From Bacillaceae bacterium JMAK1 (lineage in GTDB: Bacteria > Bacillota > Bacilli > Bacillales > Marinococcaceae): a DNA stretch of 64,000 nt. This document shows positions 57,760 through 64,000 of the stretch, in pieces (positions within the stretch are counted from its first letter, which is position 1; each line of letters starts with the position of its first letter). A program made the translations under genes and the position numbers. Where the stretch lies: contig JIBW01000002.1 of assembly GCA_012970285.1 (NCBI GenBank), positions 744,001 to 808,000 on the forward strand, given 5' to 3'. Under the pieces are notes generated by a model, which did no database searches, was not told the origin of the DNA, and worked only from the letters and a program-made list of their open reading frames with translations.

Positions 57760-58001
57760 CTACTGTATAGGCATCTCTATCTCGGTCTTTGCCGATTTGC
57801 TCTCTTTATACAATACAGGTTAAGAACGTATGTTTTCAAGCTATATTTGCATGTGATACCCAAATTCTCCATATAAAGCTCAGCAGATTCAATAGAGAAT
57901 ACGTAACTTTTTTCTTATTTTGAGTAATTTTAACCAAATATGGGCAAAAGTAAAATGCGCAAGAAACAATCGTAATGACGGTTAAAAGGAGTGAACCCAT
58001 T

Positions 58002-58769
58002 ATGGCAGAAGAAAATAACCAATCTGGCATGACGCGTCGAGACTTTCTTAAAAACAGTGGTCTCGTTGTCGGTGGTGTTGTTGGTGGGGGGATTTTAGGT
58101 AGTCTACTAACCAATTCTTTCACAGATGATACCTCACCTGCAACTGATACCGAAGGAGATCAAACTGATCAAACAGGTGGTGATGAGCAATTAACGAAAG
58201 CAAGAATGTTCTTTAAGCGTCAAGAAGACTTTCGTGTACTAAGTGCGGCCGTAGAACGAATTTTCCCTGATGATGAAACGGGTCCTGGTGCAATCGCCCT
58301 TGCTGTTCCATTCTTTATTGACAAACAGCTTGCTGGCGAATACGGGTTTAACTCTCGTGAATACATGGAAGGTCCGTTCCATGAAGGGGCTCCAACACAA
58401 GGTCCACAAACAGGTATGCGCCGTCGTGAAGTATTCCTTTACGGGGTATCGAGAATTCAAGATATCGCACAAGATCAATTTGGCGAAGCGTTCTTCGACC
58501 TCGATGGCGAACAACAAGATGAGATTTTAGGACACTTCCAAAATGCCGAGGTCGATATGACTGGTGTGACTGCAGACGCATTTTTCACGATGCTTCGTCA
58601 AGCGACCTTAGAAGGTGTCTATGCAGACCCTGTTTACGGCGGCAACTTAAACATGGACGGTTGGCGCATTAAGAAATACCCTGGTGGACAAATGGCCTTC
58701 TTTGACGTCATTGAAGCCGATGAGTTCGTTGAAATGGAACCGATCAGTTTACATGCACACCATACGTAA
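58002..58769 (+). CDS. Gluconate 2-dehydrogenase subunit 3-like, Tat-exported
   Basis: A 255-aa protein of the small-subunit family (subunit 3) of membrane-type sugar dehydrogenases. The N-terminus has a Tat signal (MTRRDFLKNSGLVVGGVVGG at residues 10-29), an acidic linker and then a helical domain beginning VLSAAVERIFPDDETGPGA. ATG 58002 was chosen, about 10 nt after AAGGAG. It is 45 bp upstream of the GMC subunit, which it probably carries across the membrane folded. Confidence 0.88.
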   Translation: MAEENNQSGMTRRDFLKNSGLVVGGVVGGGILGSLLTNSFTDDTSPATDTEGDQTDQTGGDEQLTKARMFFKRQEDFRVLSAAVERIFPDDETGPGAIALAVPFFIDKQLAGEYGFNSREYMEGPFHEGAPTQGPQTGMRRREVFLYGVSRIQDIAQDQFGEAFFDLDGEQQDEILGHFQNAEVDMTGVTADAFFTMLRQATLEGVYADPVYGGNLNMDGWRIKKYPGGQMAFFDVIEADEFVEMEPISLHAHHT

Positions 58770-58814
58770 ATCGTATGTTTAGCGCTAATTAAAAGTTTTG
58801 GAGGTTACGTAACT

Positions 58815-60527
58815 ATGGCAACAGAATTACCAAGAAAACAAGTTGCAATCGTTGGCGTCGGCTGGTCTGGCGGTATCATTGCTTCTGAACTTGCAAAAGA
58901 AGGTTACGAATGTATCGGTTTAGAACGCGGAAGCGAGCGTAAGATTAACGATTTTATCATGCAAAAAGATGAATTACGTTATGCCATTCGCTATGAATTA
59001 ATGCAAGATTTATCGAAAGAAACGCTTACCTTTAGAAATGATCAGGATATGTTAGCTCTTCCAATGCGTCAGATGGGCTCATTCTTACTCGGAACAGACC
59101 TTGGGGGCGCTGGTATTCACTGGAATGGTCAATGTCCTAGATTCTACCCTTATGACTTTGAAATCAGAACACAGACAATTGACAACTACGGAGAAGACAG
59201 AATTCCTGATGATATGCCTTTACAAGACTGGGGCATCTCTTATGATGATATGGAAGAGTATTTCGCTAAATTCGACGAAACAATCGGTACTTCTGGTGAA
59301 GACAATGAAATGACTGCTCCACGATCAACTGAATTCCCGACCCCACCAATGAAACAGACGAGATCGATGAAAATGTTTGCAGAAGCGGCTGATAGTCTCG
59401 GATTACATCCTTACATTAGTGCCTCTGCAAACCTATCAGAAGCGTACACAAACCCTGATGGGAAAACGATCAATCAATGTATGTACTGTTCATTTTGCGA
59501 ACGCTTTGGGTGCGACTATCAAGCGAAGTCCGATCCGCTTATTACAGTCATTCCTACGGCTCTAGAAACGGGAAACTTTGAAGTACGCACGCATTCAAAT
59601 GTCCGTGAAATTGCGTATGATGGCAATCAAACCGATGGTGTATACTTCACTGACACGAGAACTGGTGAGGACTACTTCCAACCTGCAGATGTTGTCATCT
59701 TGACGTCTTACGTCATGAACAACACGCGTTTATTGCTACAATCTGGAATCGGCGATCCTTACGACCCAGAAAACGAAACAGGCGTGATTGGTAAGAACTA
59801 TTGTTATCAAGTTATGGCTAGTGCTCAAGGATTCTTCGACGAGCAATTTAACTTGTACGCAGGGGCTGGAGCGCTTGGTGGTCAAGTTGATGACTATAAT
59901 GCCGATAACTTCGACCATAGCGATCTCGACTTCTTACATGGGGGTACAATTCAGCTTACACAGACTGGAATCCGACCGATCGCAACGAACCCTGTCCCTC
60001 CTGGTACACCGACATGGGGGAAAGAGTTCAAAGAAGCATCTGCTCATTACTTCTATCGTACGTTGTCTTTAGGATCTCAAGGAGCAAGTCTGCCTTATCG
60101 GTATAACTACCTAGATTTAGACCCGACCTATACCGATTCTCATGGCGATCCACTGCTACGGATGACATACAATTTCACAGAGCAAGATCGTAACTTAGCT
60201 GCTCACCAATCTGCAAGACTTACAGAGATTCTTGAAGAGATGGGTGCCAATGAAGTTGTATCGAACCCTGATATTGGCGATTATAACATCATGCCTTATC
60301 AAACCACTCATAACACAGGTGGGGTTATTATGGGTTCTGATTCTGAGACATCTGCGGTAAACAACTATTTACAAATGTGGGATTGTGAAAACTTATTTGT
60401 CGTTGGTGCTTCTGCATTCCCTCATAACAGCGGGTACAATCCAACGCCTACAGTAGGTGCACTTTCTTACCGTGCAGCTGAAGGAATCTTAAGCTACTTA
60501 GAAGATCCTAGACCTTTAGCAGAATAA
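58815..60527 (+). CDS. GMC-family oxidoreductase (large subunit)
   Basis: A 570-aa FAD enzyme of the glucose-methanol-choline type, large subunit of gluconate 2-dehydrogenase-like complexes. FAD binding is at AIVGVGWSGGIIASELA (about residues 10-26). A Cys-rich stretch, CMYCSFCERFGC, lies near residue 222. The C-terminal catalytic His is in SAFPHNSGYNPTPTV. It has no signal of its own. No cytochrome c subunit follows, so the electron acceptor is unknown. A strong terminator ends the operon. Confidence 0.88.
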   Translation: MATELPRKQVAIVGVGWSGGIIASELAKEGYECIGLERGSERKINDFIMQKDELRYAIRYELMQDLSKETLTFRNDQDMLALPMRQMGSFLLGTDLGGAGIHWNGQCPRFYPYDFEIRTQTIDNYGEDRIPDDMPLQDWGISYDDMEEYFAKFDETIGTSGEDNEMTAPRSTEFPTPPMKQTRSMKMFAEAADSLGLHPYISASANLSEAYTNPDGKTINQCMYCSFCERFGCDYQAKSDPLITVIPTALETGNFEVRTHSNVREIAYDGNQTDGVYFTDTRTGEDYFQPADVVILTSYVMNNTRLLLQSGIGDPYDPENETGVIGKNYCYQVMASAQGFFDEQFNLYAGAGALGGQVDDYNADNFDHSDLDFLHGGTIQLTQTGIRPIATNPVPPGTPTWGKEFKEASAHYFYRTLSLGSQGASLPYRYNYLDLDPTYTDSHGDPLLRMTYNFTEQDRNLAAHQSARLTEILEEMGANEVVSNPDIGDYNIMPYQTTHNTGGVIMGSDSETSAVNNYLQMWDCENLFVVGASAFPHNSGYNPTPTVGALSYRAAEGILSYLEDPRPLAE

Positions 60528-60530
60528 CGT

Positions 60531-60571
60531 AAAAACACCCCCTTCCTTTCGTGGAAGGGGGTGTTTTTACG
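60531..60571. terminator. Bidirectional terminator
   Basis: AAAAACACCCCCTTCC and its complement pair around a 6-nt loop between the converging GMC and CoA-binding genes. Confidence 0.9.
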
Positions 60572-60980
60572 TTGTAATGCTATGTTCTACTTTAATGCAT
60601 CGATCCATAATGACTGTCATACCAGCATCCTTGGCAATCGCTGCTCCTTCGTCGCTCACAACATTCAGTTGTGTCCAAAATACTTTTGCGTTACTTTTTG
60701 CTGCTTCTTTTGCTACATCAAGAACGAATTCACTTCTTCTGAACACATTTACAATATCAATCGGACCTTCAACTTCAGATAATGATGAGACAGCTTTAAC
60801 ACCTAAAGCCTCGTCAATCATCGGGTTTACAGGAATAATTTCATACCCTGCATCTTGCATCGCTTGTGACACACTATTGGACGTACGGTAAGGATCATCA
60901 GACAATCCAACGACTGCAATTCGCTTCGCTTTCGTTAGAATCTCACCAATCTCTTCCCTAGAAGGGTTTTGAAAACTCAT
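60567..60980 (-). CDS. CoA-binding domain protein (YccU-like)
   Basis: A 137-aa single-domain protein with a Rossmann-like CoA-binding fold. The motif IAVVGLSDDPYRTSNSVSQ and the later IIPVNPMIDEALG are typical of the YccU family. The role is unknown; binding of acyl-CoA or CoA as a sensor is suggested. It has its own start with a GGAGGAAA site. Confidence 0.85.
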   Translation of the reverse strand: MSFQNPSREEIGEILTKAKRIAVVGLSDDPYRTSNSVSQAMQDAGYEIIPVNPMIDEALGVKAVSSLSEVEGPIDIVNVFRRSEFVLDVAKEAAKSNAKVFWTQLNVVSDEGAAIAKDAGMTVIMDRCIKVEHSITT

Positions 60981-61104
60981 GCTATTTCCTCCTTACTATT
61001 AACGTAATAAAAAAACCCATCACTTATCGTATTCTCTAAAATCTTATCATACTAAACGTTGAAGTGTTGCTCTATTACATTCTGAAAAGAAAAAGCCATA
61101 AGAA

Positions 61105-61129
61105 AAACTGCTGAAAGTTCAGCAGTTTA
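61105..61129 (-). terminator. Terminator after the 61119-61316 gene
   Basis: AACTGCTGAA and its exact complement form a stem around 2-3 nt and are followed by T-rich DNA on the minus strand. It overlaps the stop codon. Confidence 0.75.
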
Positions 61130-61316
61130 AACGTCTGTAAATCACGTAGTCATGTGCTCGTTGATATGCGACATGGGCCGCACCCATTGCTTTGTTCACG
61201 TTTATTTGTTGTTCCGTCGTCAACCTAGCATGCTTGAGTGAGTCCTTTGCCGTCGTAATTGCTGCTTGTATTTGTTCAAGCTCTAGATAGTTGTATTCAG
61301 TTTTGAACACGTCCAT
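61119..61316 (-). CDS. Small hypothetical helical protein, 65 aa
   Basis: A short helical protein (LELEQIQAAITTAKDSLKHA and AMGAAHVAYQRAHDYVIYRR). It looks like a small conserved Bacillus protein but I cannot name it. The ATG has AAGGAGGC upstream, and it has its own terminator. Confidence 0.6.
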   Translation of the reverse strand: MDVFKTEYNYLELEQIQAAITTAKDSLKHARLTTEQQINVNKAMGAAHVAYQRAHDYVIYRRLNC

Positions 61317-61368
61317 GCCTCCTTAAAAAAACGTATCGTTAGTATACGCACTTTTAAGGAAAAATATG

Positions 61369-62493
61369 CTATCTACGCTTCGCCCAGAACTGATAATAAT
61401 CAGTCTTGATGTTCCCGTTATACAATTTACGCTTCTTCGTCGCCTTTTCGCCATATGCTTCTTCGAATTGTTCATTCGCTGTGATTACGTAAACCGACCA
61501 GAATGGAAACTCATCGTGTACGACATCTCCGAGTTGCCTATAAATTCGCTGGACCGTCTTCTCATCTTCTAATCTCGTGCCATACGGTGGATTTGCAACG
61601 AGAATGCCTCGCTCAGCTGGTGCTTTAAGATCTTGTACAGCATTTCGCTCGAACTGAATTTCTGGCACGTGAGCAAGCTTCGCATTCTCTGTTGAAAGTT
61701 CGATAAGTTCGCGGTCATGATCTGAACCGTAAATTTGAATCTCTCGGTCAACAATTTTTGCTTTTGCTCGTTCACGAGCTTCTGCCCAAAGGTTTTCATC
61801 AATCCAAGGCCATTGTTCAGATTCGAAGTTACGATACAAGCCAGGAGCGATATTCTTAGCCATTAAGGCCGCTTCAATTGGAATCGTACCAGAACCACAG
61901 AATGGATCTAAAAACGGCTCATCGTAGCGCCAGTTCGTTAGTGAAATCAGTGCAGCAGCAAGCGTTTCTTTTAGTGGAGCACGGTTGTGTAATCGACGAT
62001 AGCCACGCTTATGAAGACCTTCTCCCGATGTATCAATTGTAAGCGTTGCTTTGTCCTTTAAAAGGGCAACTTCTAGTTGGAATTTCGGCCCATCTTCTTT
62101 GAACCATTCTTGATTGTATGTTTCTTTCAACCGTTCAACGACGGCCTTTTTTACGATCCGTTGACAATCTGAAATACTAAATAACGTCGATTTCACCGAA
62201 CGACCATCTACTGGGAACTCTCCGTATACAGGAATGAAATCTTCCCATGGAAGAGCTTTCGTTTTCTCAAACAGTTCATCGAAGGTAAATGCATCGAATT
62301 CACCAACAACAAGCTTAATGCGGTCCGAAGTACGTACCCAAAGGTTCGCTTCAATCATGGATTCAATCGGTCCGTCCCACATGACCTTGCCGTTTTCAAC
62401 TGTCGTTTTATATCCTAATGCTTTAATTTCCTTTGCGACAATGCTTTCAAGTCCCATCGTTGCGGTTGCAATGAATGTGTACGTCTCACTCAT
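61369..62493 (-). CDS. ypsC: THUMP-domain RNA methyltransferase (YpsC/RlmL-like)
   Basis: A 374-aa class I SAM methyltransferase. The N-terminal THUMP domain covers about residues 45-155. The methyltransferase half has FLDPFCGSGTIPIEAALMA and the catalytic NPPYGTRLED (about residue 300). The family modifies guanine N2 in 23S rRNA. The gene position beside rnpB and gpsB equals that of ypsC in B. subtilis. Confidence 0.88.
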   Translation of the reverse strand: MSETYTFIATATMGLESIVAKEIKALGYKTTVENGKVMWDGPIESMIEANLWVRTSDRIKLVVGEFDAFTFDELFEKTKALPWEDFIPVYGEFPVDGRSVKSTLFSISDCQRIVKKAVVERLKETYNQEWFKEDGPKFQLEVALLKDKATLTIDTSGEGLHKRGYRRLHNRAPLKETLAAALISLTNWRYDEPFLDPFCGSGTIPIEAALMAKNIAPGLYRNFESEQWPWIDENLWAEARERAKAKIVDREIQIYGSDHDRELIELSTENAKLAHVPEIQFERNAVQDLKAPAERGILVANPPYGTRLEDEKTVQRIYRQLGDVVHDEFPFWSVYVITANEQFEEAYGEKATKKRKLYNGNIKTDYYQFWAKRR

Positions 62494-62553
62494 TCGTACC
62501 CCTACTTTCTTTTATCAATTCGTCTATGATTATACTGAGTTTAGTTCATAAAG

Positions 62554-62577
62554 TAAAAAAACCCCGAAAACGGGGTC
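62554..62577 (-). terminator. Terminator of rnpB
   Basis: ACCCCG-TTTT-CGGGGT on the minus strand is followed by seven T. It ends the RNase P RNA. Confidence 0.85.
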
Positions 62578-62581
62578 CTCT

Positions 62582-62974
62582 AGAGGCTGGAAACCTTCTA
62601 TAAGCCATGTTCTGTATCGACGTGCTAAGGCTGTTGACCTCACACGACGACGGCAATCATCTATCTGCGATATATTCGCCTCTTTCGTATGTTTCCACCG
62701 AAAAAGTGCCCCTACCATATTTTGGGTTACTCACTCGTGGGGTTTACCTCGTTCCACTCTTCTCGTTTCCGAGAAGCTACGTCACTGTGGCACGTTACGA
62801 TGGTTCACCATATCGATTGACTTAGGTGTTCCAAGCGCCGTCAACTTACAAGTAAGCTGCCTTGACTTATTGTTTCGTCAAGCACGAACACTACATCCAG
62901 TTAAGGTTGTGTGAGCATGGACTTTCCTCACCGATTCTAAAGAAACGGCGCGATTGCCCGAAGAGTTCCAGCAT
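62582..62974 (-). ncRNA. rnpB: RNase P RNA, class B
   Basis: The minus strand contains the hallmarks of Bacillus-type RNase P RNA: GAGGAAAGTCCATGCTC near the 5' end, CGTGCCACAGTGACG in the middle, GTGGAACGAGGTAAACCCC, and AGATGATTGCCG plus ACAGAACATGGCTTA near the 3' end. The ends pair as helix P1 (GCTGGAA / TTCCAGC). RNase P matures tRNA 5' ends. Ends are approximate within a few bases. A terminator follows directly. No protein gene overlaps it. Confidence 0.95.
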
Positions 62975-63025
62975 ATGCGCAAGCTGTATTATAACGTGGA
63001 ATGTTTAATTCTGCAACGTTAAGTG

Positions 63026-63430
63026 TTAAATTTGTTTATGAATCCCTTGTTTTGCAAGATGATCTGCTTCTTTATTTTTACTAGAACTTACCCAGCTAAC
63101 AAAAAATAAATCAAACTCCGCGCTTTCTAGTAAAACGTCGTGTAATAACGGTCGGTAGCTTGCGTTGTGAACCTTTCCTTTATTAACAGATTGGTCCACA
63201 AGTTGGGAATCAGTAAAAAAACGCCCCTCCCGATATCCTTTAGCTTGAGCGAAAGCAATTCCCTCTTTTAACGCAATAAATTCGGCTGCGTGAATATGTG
63301 TCGACGTAATCCGTTTAGAAATTCGCTCTACATCTCCAGATGGATGCTTCAGAAAAACCCCAATGCCACAAGCACCGGGATCCCCAGCGCAAGCAGCATC
63401 AACATACACGTGAACGACGCCTTTACTCAC
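63026..63430 (-). CDS. Ribonuclease HI-like protein
   Basis: A 134-aa RNase H-fold protein. The acidic active-site residues are seen in VDAACAGDPG (first Asp), AAEFIAL (Glu), FFTDSQLV (second Asp) and KEADHLA (third Asp). It corresponds to the YpeP-like, reverse-transcriptase-type RNase HI of Bacillus, some of which are weakly active. The GTG start overlaps the gpsB stop by 8 bp, so they share a transcript upstream of rnpB. Confidence 0.85.
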   Translation of the reverse strand: MSKGVVHVYVDAACAGDPGACGIGVFLKHPSGDVERISKRITSTHIHAAEFIALKEGIAFAQAKGYREGRFFTDSQLVDQSVNKGKVHNASYRPLLHDVLLESAEFDLFFVSWVSSSKNKEADHLAKQGIHKQI

Positions 63431-63776
63431 TTAGCTTTTTCCCAAACACTTCTTTTTCAAGGTTTGATAGTCTTTTTAGGATATCGTAATTGGTTGTACC
63501 TACTTGAGTGGCTGACTGCGTCTCTACAGACGCTTGAGCACGCTCAGGTTGTTGTGGAGCAGCACTGCGTTGACGTTGAACTTGTGGCGATGGTTGCATC
63601 TTCTTAAGCTGTTCAATTTCCTTTTCAAGCTTCGTCACATGCTCTTGAAACAATTCATAATCCTGAATAACAAAATCGAGAAACTGGTCAACCTCTTCTT
63701 TATTGTAGCCTTTCATGCTCGTCTTAAATTCTTTGTCAAGAATCTTCTTTGCATCTAATTGTGCATTTACTGACAT
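63423..63776 (-). CDS. gpsB: Cell division regulator GpsB
   Basis: A 117-aa DivIVA-like protein. The N-terminal DivIVA domain (IDKEFKTSMKGYNKEEVDQFLD-type, here KILDKEFKTSMKGYNKEEV) is followed by a coiled coil to about residue 65, a Gln/Pro-rich linker and a C-terminal helix (YDILKRLSNLEKEVFG). GpsB shuttles penicillin-binding proteins between septum and side wall. ATG 63776 was chosen after GAGGTGAAG; a longer frame to 63854 lacks a site. Confidence 0.92.
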   Translation of the reverse strand: MSVNAQLDAKKILDKEFKTSMKGYNKEEVDQFLDFVIQDYELFQEHVTKLEKEIEQLKKMQPSPQVQRQRSAAPQQPERAQASVETQSATQVGTTNYDILKRLSNLEKEVFGKKLSE

Positions 63777-63883
63777 CGGCTTCACCTCACACTCATAGTC
63801 TCTTCCATCGTATAGCAATATTTTTTCAGATCGTTGTAGAAAAGTCAATTTCAAGCGTGAGATTTACCTCCATCTACCTAAAA

Positions 63884-63916
63884 AAGTACCGACACTGATG
63901 TGTCAGTACTTTCGCC
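63884..63916 (-). terminator. Terminator of the gene at the right edge
   Basis: AAAGTACTGACAC and GTGTCGGTACTTT form a stem (one mismatch) with a T run on the minus strand. It lies between the partial gene and gpsB. Confidence 0.8.
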
Positions 63917-63946
63917 TAGATGGTTGTCCTTACATACAGCTAGCCA

Positions 63947-64000
63947 TTACCAAGGGCGATGACCGCAGCCTTTGCCTTGCTTCCCATGATGACCACCGTG
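63947..64000 (-). CDS. C-terminal end of a Gly/His-rich protein, cut by the window edge
   Basis: A frame open from the window edge ends HGGHHGKQGKGCGHRPW and a TAA. The Gly-His-rich composition and the place next to gpsB recall the small His-rich coat protein CotD of Bacillus, but 17 residues cannot decide. A terminator follows at 63884-63916. Confidence 0.45.
   Translation of the reverse strand, partial: HGGHHGKQGKGCGHRPW

Noticed and set aside
57836-58123. Minus-strand ORF at the start of the Tat-exported subunit gene
   Set aside because: It is antisense to a clear Tat signal and has low-complexity composition.
62530-62718. ORF on the minus strand overlapping the rnpB 3' part
   Set aside because: It lies inside the RNase P RNA, whose conserved segments explain the sequence.

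Overview
The window looks like chromosome of a Bacillus-type Firmicute (Bacillaceae). GC is around the low 40s by eye, ribosome-binding sites are strong AGGAGG types, and the right end has the order gpsB, an RNase H-like gene, class B RNase P RNA, ypsC-type methyltransferase. parE-parC, a GlpP antiterminator, a yndJ-yndG-yndH-like trio, PerR-like boxes and CcpA cre-like sites agree with this. Acidic secreted proteins hint at a salt- or alkali-adapted member; that last point is inference.

Left part (1-14,700). A partial YfcC-type carrier is followed by a phosphatase and the ynd trio. Next comes a complete biotin-independent malonate utilisation locus (4,859-12,709): transporter madL-madM, then mdcH, mdcA, mdcB, mdcC, a fused mdcD-mdcE and a GntR regulator, with mdcG divergent. 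Malonate enters by MadLM, is loaded on the acyl carrier protein MdcC (prosthetic group made by MdcB and attached by MdcG), and is decarboxylated by MdcA and MdcDE. The control region has a perfect cre match and a long palindrome. Next to it is a tandem-HxlR regulator divergent from an Old Yellow Enzyme.

Middle accessory part (14,700-29,800). It holds unknown proteins including a paralogous pair, a cytosolic-looking M23 peptidase, a lone tyrosine recombinase flanked by repeated boxes and an inverted repeat, a permease, a deaminase, an SDR, and a YVTN beta-propeller with an exosporium-like leader. A phosphodiester module follows: glpP, a glycerophosphodiesterase, and an ABC importer with a HAD phosphatase. 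Two terminator-like leader hairpins in it may be GlpP targets. Then comes an orphan DnaA domain I protein.

The 30,000-46,700 part has katG behind two PerR-like boxes, an M14 peptidase with a peptide-binding lipoprotein, a MerR-controlled acyl-CoA ligase and AidB-like dehydrogenase operon, a DUF5068-like lipoprotein, a collagen-like surface protein and a second Old Yellow Enzyme.

Right part (46,800-64,000). A TRAP transporter operon ends in an RraA-like gene. It is followed by a D,D-carboxypeptidase, parC-parE, a Tat-exported GMC dehydrogenase pair, a CoA-binding protein, the methyltransferase, rnpB, the RNase H-like gene and gpsB.

The most unusual items are the fused malonate decarboxylase subunit, the stand-alone DnaA domain I protein, the tandem HxlR regulator with its 18-bp inverted start regions, the recombinase repeats, and the two candidate spore-surface proteins that share an N-terminal NNNLIN motif.
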